33,558 nucleotides of DNA from Mycobacterium aquaticum (GTDB taxonomy: Bacteria > Actinomycetota > Actinomycetes > Mycobacteriales > Mycobacteriaceae). The translations under genes were made by a program, and so were the position numbers. The stretch is from contig NZ_MVHF01000068.1 of NCBI RefSeq assembly GCF_002086485.1, forward strand, positions 1 to 33,558, in the 5' to 3' direction. The notes under the pieces are model-generated. The model worked only from the letters and a program-made list of their open reading frames with translations. It was not told the DNA's origin and did not search any database. Each line of letters starts with the position of its first letter. Position 1 is the first letter of the stretch. Positions 15,289-22,763 of this stretch are shown piece by piece.

Positions 15289-16257
15289 GTGCATGTAACC
15301 CAGCTCGAGTGGATTGTCACGTTGACGGTGACGATCGCTGTGCTTCTGTTCGACGTCGTGGTGATCGGCCGCAGGCCCCACGAGCCGACGACCCGAGAGA
15401 CGGCCGCCTATCTGTCGATCTACGTCGGTCTGGCGGTGGCCTTCGGGGTGTGGGTGTGGTTCTTCCACGGCAGCCAGTTCGGGTTGGAGTTCTTCGCCGG
15501 GTGGCTGACCGAATACAGCTTGTCGGTGGACAACCTGTTCATCTTCCTGATCATCATGGCGAGCTTCAAAGTGCCGAGGATCTATCAGCAGCAGGCCCTG
15601 CTCGTCGGCATCATCCTGGCGCTGATCTTCCGCGGCATCTTCATCGCGCTCGGTGCGGTCGCCATCGAGGAGTTCTCCTGGGTGTTCTACATCTTCGGGG
15701 CGTTCCTGCTGTACACCGCCATCAACCTGATGCGCGACACCGAGCACGACGACGACGCCGACAACTTCGTGGTGCGGTTCGCGCGGCGGCACCTGCGGAC
15801 GACGGATCGCTGGGACGGTCTGCGGCTGTGGGTCAACGAGAACGGGTCGCGGTTGATGACGCCGATGTTCCTGGTGATCGTCGCGCTGGGCACCACCGAT
15901 CTGCTGTTCGCGCTGGATTCGATTCCCGCGATCTATGGCCTCACCCAGCAGCCCTACCTGGTGTTCACCGCCAATGTGTTCGCGCTGATGGGCCTGCGCC
16001 AGCTGTACTTCCTGCTCGGCGATCTGCTCAAGCGCCTGGTGTACCTGTCCCAGGGCCTGGCCGTCATCTTGTTCTTCATCGGTGTGAAGCTCGTGCTGCA
16101 CGCGCTGCATGAGAACGAGTTGCCGTTCATCAACGGTGGTGAGCCCGTGCCGGTCCCGGACATTCCGACGCTGGTCAGTCTCGGCGTGATCGTAGTGACC
16201 CTGGCGATCACCACGGTCGCGAGCCTCTACAAGACCCGGGTGCGTGACGCCCGGTAG
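15289..16257 (+). CDS. terC: TerC-family integral membrane protein, probable Mn2+ exporter
   Basis: This 322-residue protein has about nine membrane helices, with the family's acidic membrane motifs: 'WLTEYSLSVDNLFIFLIIM' (Glu and Asp in a helix) and the repeat 'TTDLLFALDSIPAIYGL'. A hydrophilic loop rich in Asp and Arg ('DTEHDDDADNFVV') separates the halves. TerC/Alx proteins are linked to Mn2+ efflux and metal homeostasis, including tellurite resistance in name. The GTG start is set by GGAGG at 15278-15282, 6 nt upstream; this site forms one side of the riboswitch hairpin. Expression should rise when cytoplasmic Mn2+ is high. The gene is divergent from the NRPS operon and separate from the signalling module downstream. 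Confidence 0.9.
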   Translation: MHVTQLEWIVTLTVTIAVLLFDVVVIGRRPHEPTTRETAAYLSIYVGLAVAFGVWVWFFHGSQFGLEFFAGWLTEYSLSVDNLFIFLIIMASFKVPRIYQQQALLVGIILALIFRGIFIALGAVAIEEFSWVFYIFGAFLLYTAINLMRDTEHDDDADNFVVRFARRHLRTTDRWDGLRLWVNENGSRLMTPMFLVIVALGTTDLLFALDSIPAIYGLTQQPYLVFTANVFALMGLRQLYFLLGDLLKRLVYLSQGLAVILFFIGVKLVLHALHENELPFINGGEPVPVPDIPTLVSLGVIVVTLAITTVASLYKTRVRDAR

Positions 16258-16284
16258 TGTCGAGGAGTTGTCACTAAAGCAAAT

Positions 16285-16306
16285 GGTCAGCGCGACCTGG
16301 GTGACC
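16285..16306. promoter_or_regulatory. Spaced inverted repeat and -10-like box before the signalling operon
   Basis: In the 75-bp gap between terC and the receiver-PP2C gene, GGTCA and TGACC form inverted arms around 12 bp. A TACATT hexamer (TANNNT type) follows about 6 bp later and could be the -10 box. A regulator could bind the repeat, but no specific one is suggested. No SigF-type GGGTA motif is present here. Confidence 0.3.
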
Positions 16307-16332
16307 TCATTACATTAAGGATGTGATGGCCC

Positions 16333-17517
16333 ATGCGCGCACCATCGGTGCCTGCAGGTACTGACCAGCGCTTGTCGCTGCTGCTCGTCGAGGACGATCG
16401 AGCCGATGCGCTGCTGGTCGAGGAGTTGATCGCCGACGCCGACGCTGACATCGAGTTTCGTTGGGCTCAGTCGCTTTCCGACGCCGAAGAGGCTCTGTCC
16501 GCCAGCCGGCCGCATTGTGTGCTGCTCGATCTGAATCTGCCCGACGCCATCGGGATCGATGCCTTGCACCGGCTGGGCAAGCTGGACACCACCATCCCGA
16601 TCGTGGTGCTGACGGGTCTGCACGACGAGCATTTCGGTGTTTCGGCCGTCGCGTCGGGCGCGCAGGATTACCTGGTCAAGGGCCGAGTGGAGCCGGAGGT
16701 GCTGGTGCGCGCCGTGCGGTACGCCATCGAGCGGAAACGTGGTGAGCTCACCGCAGTGGCCCTGCACGCGAGCCGGCTGCGGGCACAGGAGAACGCGCGG
16801 CTCGAGCGCGGGCTACTCCCTTCTCCGCTGCTGCTCGGTGACCCGGGCGTCGAGGTCATCACGCAGTCCCTGCCCAGCCGCCAGGACGCCCTGATCGGCG
16901 GCGATTTCTACGATGTGGTCCAGACCTCCGACCGGACAGTTCACGTGATGATCGGCGACGTCGCCGGCCACGGCCCCGATGCCGCGGCATTGGGAGTGGC
17001 CCTGCGTATCGGCTGGCGTGCACTGACATTCGCGGGGCTACGGGGAAACGAGCGCATGCGCCAGCTGGACCGGATACTGACCACCGAACGTCCCGGGACC
17101 GGCGTCTTCGCGACGCTGCTGAGCTTGGCGATCGATCCTGACAGCGGCCGTTACACGGCCGTGCGCGCAGGGCATCCGGGGATGCTCGGCCACGGTGGGA
17201 ACTCCGTCGAGTGGATCGAGCCCCCGGCAGGCCCCGCCCTCGGTCTCGGTGCCGAGGAGTGGCCGGTCAACCAACTGCAGCTGCTGGAAGGGCAGGGCCT
17301 GTTGTTGCTCACCGACGGCTTGTTCGAGGGTCACGTGGGGCGCGGCGACGAGCGCCTGGGCGAAGCCGGACTGCTCAAGGTGGCGCGCACCTTGGCAGAG
17401 TTGCCCGGACGGGAATTCGTCGACGCGCTGATCCGCCAGGCCGAGGCCTACGCCCAACCGCACGGCGGCCTCACCGATGACATCGCCGTTATCCGGGTGC
17501 AGCGGTCTGCCCGATGA
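16333..17517 (+). CDS. Response-regulator receiver fused to PP2C (SpoIIE/RsbU-type) phosphatase
   Basis: This 394-residue protein has an N-terminal CheY-like receiver ('LLLVEDDRAD' acidic pocket, phospho-acceptor D66 in 'VLLDLNLPD', later Lys in 'DYLVKG'). A coiled linker ('LRAQENARLERGLLPSPLL') leads to a PP2C SpoIIE domain with metal-binding 'GGDFYDV', 'IGDVAGHGPDAAALGVALR' and 'GGLTDDIAVI'. Such proteins dephosphorylate STAS anti-anti-sigma factors when their receiver is phosphorylated. The likely kinase is encoded by the next gene, whose ATG overlaps this stop (ATGA, 17514-17517). The likely target is the STAS protein at 19940-20332. It is therefore the probable input arm of a SigF-type partner switch. 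Confidence 0.85.
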   Translation: MRAPSVPAGTDQRLSLLLVEDDRADALLVEELIADADADIEFRWAQSLSDAEEALSASRPHCVLLDLNLPDAIGIDALHRLGKLDTTIPIVVLTGLHDEHFGVSAVASGAQDYLVKGRVEPEVLVRAVRYAIERKRGELTAVALHASRLRAQENARLERGLLPSPLLLGDPGVEVITQSLPSRQDALIGGDFYDVVQTSDRTVHVMIGDVAGHGPDAAALGVALRIGWRALTFAGLRGNERMRQLDRILTTERPGTGVFATLLSLAIDPDSGRYTAVRAGHPGMLGHGGNSVEWIEPPAGPALGLGAEEWPVNQLQLLEGQGLLLLTDGLFEGHVGRGDERLGEAGLLKVARTLAELPGREFVDALIRQAEAYAQPHGGLTDDIAVIRVQRSAR

Positions 17518-19043
17518 GGCTCACCGTCCGGGGCTGGCTCAATGTGGTCTTGGCGACCATGGGCGGCATCGTGCTCGCGGGCGCCTTGGCCGGGGTCTTC
17601 ATGATCCGGTGGACCGACCAGGTTTCCGATGATCTGATCAACCATGTTCAGCCCGCCCGGGTGGCCGCCTACCGGCTGCAGGCCGCGCTGCGCGATCAGG
17701 AAACGGCCGTGCGTGGGTACGCCATCGCGGCAGACCGTCAGTTCCTGCAGCCTTATGACGACGGGCAGAACGCCGCCACAGTAGCCGCAGCCGACATCCG
17801 ATCGCTGGTGGGCGGCCGCAAAGAGCAACTGGCCGATCTCGATGCGATCCAGCAGGCGGCCGACCGGTGGCGCAGCACGTATGCCGCCCCACTCATCGTG
17901 AGCGTCACACCCGGCCGACCCACTGTCGTCGACGAGCGGACCGCTGACCGCGGCAAGACCGAATTTGACAGCATGCGCGGACTTTTCGACGCCCAGAACG
18001 CCCACTTCGAGCAGGTCAGGAACACCGCGCGCGCCGAGTTGAACCGCAGCCGGGCCTGGCGCGACGGAATGCTCATCGCCGTCATCGCCGCGTTCGTCGT
18101 CACCGCGCTGCTGCTCGCGGTCTGGGTACGCGGTGCGGTGATCCGACCGCTGGACGCACTCGCGGCCGCGTGTCGCAGAATCACCCAGGGCAACTTCGGT
18201 GACCGCATCATTCCCCAGGGGCCCAAGGACATTCGGGCGATCTCCGTCGACGTCGAGGACATGCGGCAACGCATCGTCGACGAGCTCGACGCCGCGCGGT
18301 CCGCGCAGGCGTCGCTGGACGAGCAGGCCGACGAGTTGCGGCGGTCGAATGCCGAGCTCGAGCAATTCGCCTATGTGGCGTCACATGACCTGCAGGAGCC
18401 GCTGAGAAAGGTCGCCTCGTTCTGCCAGTTGCTGGAGAAGCGGTACGGCGACAAGCTCGATGAGCGCGGAATCGAGTACATCGGCTTCGCGGTCGACGGG
18501 GCTAAACGCATGCAGGTACTGATCAACGATCTGCTGACCTTTTCCCGAGTGGGGCGGCTGGGCGCCACGCGCACAGAGGTGGATCTCGGGGCGGCGCTGG
18601 CGTCCGCGTTGAGCAATCTGTCCGCCGCAGTGGAGGATTCGGACGCGGAGATCGTGCTTCCGGCCGAACCGCTGCCGCACGTCGACGGGGATCCCACACT
18701 GCTGACGATGGTGTGGCAGAACCTGATCGGAAACGCGGTGAAGTTCAGGCGGGACGGCTTCGTGCCCCACGTCGCGATCGAATATCAGCCCGACGACGCT
18801 GACGCCTGGCTGTTCACCGTGTCGGACAACGGCATCGGTATCGGTGAAGAATTCGCCGACAAGGTGTTCGTCATCTTCCAGCGGTTGCACGGCCGGGACG
18901 CATACGGCGGAACGGGTATCGGGCTTGCGCTGTGCAAGAAGATCGTCGAATACCACGGTGGCAACATCTGGATAGACACGTCGTACACGGGCGGGACACG
19001 CATCAATTTCACCCTGCCCCGAATGGAAGGAAACGCGGTATGA
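17514..19043 (+). CDS. Sensor histidine kinase (CHASE3-like, HAMP, HisKA, HATPase)
   Basis: This 509-residue protein has a first membrane helix at about 8-30. An extracytoplasmic helical region of about 150 residues follows, with 'LRDQETAVRGYAIAADRQFLQPY', typical of CHASE3. A second helix lies at about 186-206, followed by a HAMP segment 'RPLDALAAACRRITQGNF'. A helix leads to the phospho-acceptor H291 in 'YVASHDLQEPLRKV', and the ATPase has the N box 'NLIGNAVKF', 'SDNGIGIG' and 'GGTGIGLALCKKI'. The histidine-box form 'SHDLQEPLRKV' is like phytochrome-type and Rcp1-coupled kinases. It overlaps both neighbours by 4 bp. Likely partners are the receiver-PP2C upstream and the lone receiver downstream. 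The signal sensed is unknown. Confidence 0.9.
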   Translation: MRLTVRGWLNVVLATMGGIVLAGALAGVFMIRWTDQVSDDLINHVQPARVAAYRLQAALRDQETAVRGYAIAADRQFLQPYDDGQNAATVAAADIRSLVGGRKEQLADLDAIQQAADRWRSTYAAPLIVSVTPGRPTVVDERTADRGKTEFDSMRGLFDAQNAHFEQVRNTARAELNRSRAWRDGMLIAVIAAFVVTALLLAVWVRGAVIRPLDALAAACRRITQGNFGDRIIPQGPKDIRAISVDVEDMRQRIVDELDAARSAQASLDEQADELRRSNAELEQFAYVASHDLQEPLRKVASFCQLLEKRYGDKLDERGIEYIGFAVDGAKRMQVLINDLLTFSRVGRLGATRTEVDLGAALASALSNLSAAVEDSDAEIVLPAEPLPHVDGDPTLLTMVWQNLIGNAVKFRRDGFVPHVAIEYQPDDADAWLFTVSDNGIGIGEEFADKVFVIFQRLHGRDAYGGTGIGLALCKKIVEYHGGNIWIDTSYTGGTRINFTLPRMEGNAV

Positions 19044-19486
19044 CATCAGGCTCGGAAAGCCGTGCGATCGACATCCTGCTGGTCGAGGACGATCCCGGTG
19101 ACGAACTCATCACCCGGGAAGCGTTCGAGCACAACAAGATCGAGAACAATCTCTATGTTGCCCGCGACGGCGAGGAGGGGCTGGACTTCTTGTACCGCCG
19201 GGGTGCGTTCGAGCACGCCCCGACCCCCGACCTCATCCTGCTCGACCTCAATCTGCCCAAATACGACGGCCGCCAGCTCTTGGAGAAGATCAAGTCCGAC
19301 GCCGACCTCTGCCATATTCCGGTTGTCGTGCTCACCACGTCGTCAGCCGAAGAGGACATTCTCCGCAGCTACAAGCTGCATGCCAACGCCTACGTCACCA
19401 AACCCGTTGACCTGGACCAGTTCATGAACGCGGTTCGACAGATCGACGAGTTCTTCGTGCAGGTTGTGCGGTTGCCTCAGTCCTGA
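19040..19486 (+). CDS. Single-domain response regulator (Rcp1/CheY-like)
   Basis: About 148 residues that form only a receiver: 'ILLVEDDPGDELITREAF' acidic pocket, phospho-acceptor D69 in 'LILLDLNLPKYDG', 'VVLTTSSAEEDI' with Thr, and 'AYVTKPVDLDQF' with the conserved Lys-Pro. There is no output domain. The sequence style is that of Rcp1-like regulators that pair with phytochrome-type kinases. The ATG overlaps the kinase stop (ATGA, 19040-19043). It may act as a phosphate sink or relay that competes with the receiver of the PP2C protein for the same kinase. Its end is only 4 bp from the convergent anti-sigma gene. Confidence 0.9.
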   Translation: MTSGSESRAIDILLVEDDPGDELITREAFEHNKIENNLYVARDGEEGLDFLYRRGAFEHAPTPDLILLDLNLPKYDGRQLLEKIKSDADLCHIPVVVLTTSSAEEDILRSYKLHANAYVTKPVDLDQFMNAVRQIDEFFVQVVRLPQS

Positions 19487-19490
19487 CCGG

Positions 19491-19922
19491 TCACCGGGAG
19501 CCGGAGATGTGGTCCCATTGCAGCCGCACCTGCGTGCCTATCGGTGATGAATCGATGCTCGCGTGATCACTGAGTGCGCGCATGAGAGGTATGCCGCGGC
19601 CGCGGGCGGGGTTGTTCGTCGGCGGTTGGGCGGAGCGCCAGATGCCTTGGTCCGCAACAGTGACGGTGAGGACTGCGGCGGTCGGATCGTAATCGGCACG
19701 CAGATGCATGACGCCGGGCTGCGGGGAACTCAGATAGGCGAATTCCGCGGCATTGGCCAATGCCTCATTCACCGCCAACAGCACGTCGCTGGCCTTGACC
19801 GAGTCGAGCATGACCTTGCTGTGCAACCAGTCTGAAAACTCATGCCGGACCTGGGCAGCCGATTCTGGGACGGCAGTGACATCAACCTTCGCGAAGCACG
19901 CTGACTGTTGTTGGTCTGACAT
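19491..19922 (-). CDS. RsbW/UsfX-like anti-sigma factor (serine kinase)
   Basis: About 143 residues of an HATPase_c2 domain: N box 'LLAVNEALANAAEFAY' (E53, N57), 'LTVTVADQGIWR' in place of the usual DxGxG, and 'GRGIPLMRALSDHASI'. This matches actinobacterial RsbW proteins, which bind and block a SigF/SigB-type sigma factor and phosphorylate their STAS antagonist. It lies 17 bp downstream of the STAS gene in the same direction, so they form an operon. No sigma factor gene is in the window, so the target sigma would be encoded elsewhere; SigF is the best guess. It is convergent with the receiver gene. Confidence 0.85.
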   Translation of the reverse strand: MSDQQQSACFAKVDVTAVPESAAQVRHEFSDWLHSKVMLDSVKASDVLLAVNEALANAAEFAYLSSPQPGVMHLRADYDPTAAVLTVTVADQGIWRSAQPPTNNPARGRGIPLMRALSDHASIDSSPIGTQVRLQWDHISGSR

Positions 19923-19939
19923 GGCGGCGTGAGTCTCGT

Positions 19940-20332
19940 TTAGTTCCTCACCGCTGCCAGTGCTTCGTCGAGAGTCGCGAACAACTCCACGACGTCGTCG
20001 ATGCCGACGAGTTTGAGAGGCCGGCTGGTGGCCGGACCGTCGGCCACCACTGCGAACCGCATCGCGGGCTGTAGCGCGTTGTGTGAGGCGACGAGCACGC
20101 CCATGCCGGCGGAGGCGAGGAAATCAACCCCGCTGAGGTCGACGACCACTGCCGACGGTGAGCTCTTCGTGGCAGTGCGGATGGCTTCCTCGAGCCGTGG
20201 CGCAGTCAGCATGTCCACCGTCCCGGATACCGCCACCACGCTGATGTCGCCGTCGCGGCGTTCTTCAACCGCGCAGCTGACCGCCGGTGCGGTGCTGCTG
20301 GGACCCTCGGTGGGAATCGGCTGGCTGGTCAT
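19940..20332 (-). CDS. rsfB: STAS anti-anti-sigma factor, RsfB-like
   Basis: About 130 residues with a STAS domain: 'ISVVAVSGTVDMLTAPRLEEAI', then 'AVVVDLSGVDFLASAGMGVLVASH', where S74 is in the position phosphorylated by the anti-sigma kinase, and 'RPLKLVGIDDVVELFATLDEALAAVRN'. The C-terminal part closely resembles mycobacterial RsfB. In M. smegmatis the RsfB homolog is remembered to lie in this same region between galE1 and ppa, so the symbol is proposed with caution. Unphosphorylated, it would bind the anti-sigma factor and free the sigma factor; the PP2C protein upstream would dephosphorylate it. A SigF-type promoter precedes it, giving positive feedback. Confidence 0.75.
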   Translation of the reverse strand: MTSQPIPTEGPSSTAPAVSCAVEERRDGDISVVAVSGTVDMLTAPRLEEAIRTATKSSPSAVVVDLSGVDFLASAGMGVLVASHNALQPAMRFAVVADGPATSRPLKLVGIDDVVELFATLDEALAAVRN

Positions 20333-20408
20333 ATGGTCACCTCCGACGTGTTCGTGCGCCTATGGCGACAGTACAAGGACAAGCGGCAGCGCCGCCGCCA
20401 TGCCCCAC

Positions 20409-20435
20409 ATACCCAGAACGAGACGGACTCACACC
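20409..20435 (-). promoter_or_regulatory. SigF-type promoter of the STAS/anti-sigma operon
   Basis: On the minus strand GGTGT (complement of 20431-20435) is followed after exactly 16 bp by GGGTAT (complement of 20409-20414). The mycobacterial SigF consensus is GGTTT, 15-17 bp, GGGTA, so only one base differs. Transcription would start near 20402, about 70 nt before the STAS ATG at 20332. This implies that the switch is under control of the sigma factor it releases. Confidence 0.65.
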
Positions 20436-20499
20436 TGCCGTCGGACATTTCCTTGTATTCGCCTTGAGTACAACCCTTCGGCGGCGGGTCCGGCGTCCG

Positions 20500-20505
20500 T
20501 AGCGT
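20500..20505 (+). promoter_or_regulatory. -10 box of the small unknown gene (leaderless)
   Basis: TAGCGT lies 7 nt before the GTG at 20513, and no Shine-Dalgarno is visible, so the transcript is probably leaderless. It diverges from the SigF-type promoter about 65 bp to the left. Confidence 0.4.
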
Positions 20506-20512
20506 CGAGCCC

Positions 20513-20902
20513 GTGCGGATCTTCGTGGCGGATGCGGATGAGTGGACCGAATTGACCGACGGCAGCGAGCCGGTGGTGCGGATCACGGCGCCTGACCTGG
20601 CGAGGGCCCGTCGGATCCGGGCCGGTGTCGACGGGGACGTGGCGGTGATCCTCGACATCACGGTCGCGGTCGGCGCTGATTTCCGGTCAGCCCGGCGCGC
20701 GCTGCAGGTGGCGACGGACGACGCCAACGTGCGTTACGTCGGTACGGTGCTGGGACTGGCGGGTCTGATCGCCGACATCGAGGCGGCCGGTGTGGCCGAC
20801 GGGGTGACGCTGGTCGCGGCCGCGCCGGGCCAGGATCTTCGGGCCGTCGGTGTCGACGTGCAGCGCCTGCTGACCTCTCGGTCTCAGGCCAGGGCTTCGT
20901 AG
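20513..20902 (+). CDS. Small protein of unknown function, weakly like the end of an LLM-type oxidoreductase
   Basis: This 129-residue protein was not recognised with certainty. It begins 'RIFVADADEWTEL'. The stretch 'VAVILDITVAVGADFRSARRAL' followed by 'RYVGTVLGLAGLIADIEAAGVADGVTLVAA' resembles the C-terminal part of luciferase-like (F420- or FMN-dependent) monooxygenases, where 'GTPeevAd.l..w...GaaDGf' is common. The protein is far too short for a full barrel, so it would be a stand-alone fragment or an unrelated small alpha/beta protein. It has a leaderless start (GTG 20513), and its last 19 bp overlap the end of the convergent serine-hydrolase gene. It diverges from the SigF-type operon; no partner is suggested. 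Confidence 0.6.
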   Translation: MRIFVADADEWTELTDGSEPVVRITAPDLARARRIRAGVDGDVAVILDITVAVGADFRSARRALQVATDDANVRYVGTVLGLAGLIADIEAAGVADGVTLVAAAPGQDLRAVGVDVQRLLTSRSQARAS

Positions 20903-22023
20903 AACCGCGTCAGGTAGCGCGCGGTGCGCTCGGAACCTTCGACGCCCGGCCCCATCCGGTTCATCACGTAGGCGAACGTGGTGCGGTGCTCGGGGTTCAT
21001 CGTCTCCCACGAACCGCCCCAGCCGCCCCAAAAGCAGATCTTCCCGTCGGGGATGTACGGCACCGTCTGGCGCTGCGGTAGCCCGAAACCCAGGCCCCAG
21101 CGCAGGGGATGGCCGAGCAGCACCATGTCCGGGCCCTCAAGCTGCAGTTTGAAGACAGCGTCCACGGTCTCGGGCCGCAGCAGCTGGACGCCGTCCACGG
21201 TGCCGCCCAACGAGATCGTCGACAGGATCTTGGCCAGCGATCGCGCATTGCCGTGGCCGTTGGCCGCCCCGATGTCGGCGGCGCGCCAGGCGGCGGTGTT
21301 GGCGATCGTGGGTGGCGGGGCCCCGAGGAATGTCTTGATGGTCAGCTCGGACAGTTGGTCCAACGGGATGTCGAGCGGCTCGGCGGCAGGTATCACCTCG
21401 GCGATCCGGTCGGTGTCCTCGGGGCGGGCCCCGATCTGGAAGTCGGCGCCGAGCGGGCCTGCGATCTCGTCGCGCACGAACTCCTTGAGCGTCGTGCCGG
21501 TCACGCGACGCAGCACCTCGCCGATCAGGTGCCCGTGGGTCAGGGCGTGGTAGCCGGATGCGGTGCCCGGCGGCCACCACGGGGCTTGCGCGGCCAGCGC
21601 GGCCGTCGACTTCTCCCAGTCGTAGATATCTTCGGCGTCGAACGGCGGTTCCCAGCCGGACAATCCCGACGAGTGCGTGAGCAGGTCACGGAACTCGACG
21701 TCCTGTTTGCCGTTTGCGGCGAACTCCGGCCAGTAGGTGGCCACCGGCGCGGCGGCCTCGACCAGTCCGCGGTCGATCAGCATCAATGCGGCCAGCGCCG
21801 TCACGGTTTTGGTCGAGGACCACACGTTGACGATGGTGTCGGCGGTCCACGGACGGGTTCTGGCGGCGTCGGCGTAGCCACCCCAGATGTCGACGACCAG
21901 CTCCCCGTCGACATCGATGGCTATGGCGGCGCCGGTTTCCTCGCCGCAGGCGATGGCCGCTGCGAGCGCGTCGCGCACGGGTTGAAAGCGGGCATCGCAG
22001 TGACCGTGCACGACGTCGTCCAT
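20884..22023 (-). CDS. Serine hydrolase of the beta-lactamase/EstB esterase family
   Basis: About 379 residues. The class C-like Ser-x-x-Lys is in 'NVWSSTKTVTALAALMLIDRG'. The Tyr motif is 'GYHALTHGHLIGEVLRRVTG' and the third motif is replaced by 'FWGGWGGSWE' near the C-terminus, as in esterase members (EstB, mycobacterial Lip proteins). There is no signal peptide, so it acts in the cytoplasm and is more likely an esterase or amidase than an antibiotic-resistance enzyme. ATG 22023 is preferred ('MDDVVHGHCDARFQ' resembles the family start); GTG 22047 would overlap the TetR gene by 17 bp. It follows the TetR gene directly and may be cotranscribed with it. Substrate unknown. Confidence 0.8.
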   Translation of the reverse strand: MDDVVHGHCDARFQPVRDALAAAIACGEETGAAIAIDVDGELVVDIWGGYADAARTRPWTADTIVNVWSSTKTVTALAALMLIDRGLVEAAAPVATYWPEFAANGKQDVEFRDLLTHSSGLSGWEPPFDAEDIYDWEKSTAALAAQAPWWPPGTASGYHALTHGHLIGEVLRRVTGTTLKEFVRDEIAGPLGADFQIGARPEDTDRIAEVIPAAEPLDIPLDQLSELTIKTFLGAPPPTIANTAAWRAADIGAANGHGNARSLAKILSTISLGGTVDGVQLLRPETVDAVFKLQLEGPDMVLLGHPLRWGLGFGLPQRQTVPYIPDGKICFWGGWGGSWETMNPEHRTTFAYVMNRMGPGVEGSERTARYLTRFYEALA

Positions 22024-22030
22024 CGTCACA

Positions 22031-22705
22031 TCATGCGGTATCGGCACAGCCTCGGCCGACGATTCCGGTCAGCATGGCGGAAAGTATTCGTGCGACACGT
22101 GATTCGACGTCGACGACGGCGTGCGCGAGGCCGGGTTCGCTGCGGTACAGCGCGGCGATCTCGGGGCCCGGTGTGGCCATCTGCCAGAACGCGCCCGACA
22201 GCGACGTCGCGGCGGCCACCAGGTCGACGCCGTCCTCCTCGGTCAGGGCGGGCAGCACCCTGCGGGTTGCGGTGACGATCGCGTCGACCTCCGTGAGAGT
22301 CGCGAGCTTGAATGTCCGTACCGCGTCGACGGACACGTTGCGTTCGAGGTTCATCGGCGCCTGGGCGAGCAGATCGCAGAACATCCCACGCTCGGCCAGC
22401 GTCGCGGCGAACGTGGAAGCGACTGCGGCGGGAGACATTTCGCCGGCGGCGTACAGGCGTGCGCGTAGCGCGGCCGACCATTCCCGCCAGCCGTCGGCGG
22501 TGAGCCGCAAGAAGATCTCCTCGCGCGTCTCGAAGTACCGCAGCATCGCGGACTTGTGCATGCCGACGGCCGTGGCTATGTCGGTGAGGGTGATCTGCCG
22601 GATGCCCAGTTCGGTGCCCAGCTGCCGGGCGGAGTCGAGGATCGCCTGCTCGCGGGCCTGTTTGGCCGCGGTACTGCGGGCGCGCTGAAAGTCGGTGGGT
22701 GGCAC
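22031..22705 (-). CDS. TetR/AcrR-family transcriptional regulator
   Basis: This 224-residue protein has a clear N-terminal helix-turn-helix: 'AREQAILDSARQLGTELGIRQITLTDIATAVGMHKSAMLRYFETREEIFLRL'. A helical ligand domain follows, of the form found in regulators that have the 'C-terminal TetR_C' type ('FAATLAERGMFCDLLAQAPMNLERN'). The GTG start is at 22705. It diverges from the SDR gene across 58 bp that hold two overlapping palindromes, so it very likely controls itself and the SDR. The downstream serine hydrolase is probably in the same transcript. Confidence 0.85.
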   Translation of the reverse strand: MPPTDFQRARSTAAKQAREQAILDSARQLGTELGIRQITLTDIATAVGMHKSAMLRYFETREEIFLRLTADGWREWSAALRARLYAAGEMSPAAVASTFAATLAERGMFCDLLAQAPMNLERNVSVDAVRTFKLATLTEVDAIVTATRRVLPALTEEDGVDLVAAATSLSGAFWQMATPGPEIAALYRSEPGLAHAVVDVESRVARILSAMLTGIVGRGCADTA

Positions 22706-22718
22706 ACGAGCAGTCTAG

Positions 22719-22742
22719 CGCAACTGTGTTGCGTTATTAACG
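22719..22742. promoter_or_regulatory. Overlapping palindromes between TetR and SDR genes
   Basis: CGCAAC TGT GTTGCG (22719-22733) is a perfect 6+6 palindrome with a 3-bp centre. CGTTATTAACG (22732-22742) is a second perfect palindrome overlapping its end. They sit in the 58-bp gap between the divergent TetR and SDR starts, an expected place for an operator that serves both genes. Confidence 0.55.
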
Positions 22743-22763
22743 AAACGATGTTTTACTAACTTC

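Noticed and set aside
15193..16110. 305-codon minus-strand frame opposite terC
   Set aside because: It is composed of His/Gln/Glu/Arg-rich antisense translation; terC and its riboswitch explain the region.
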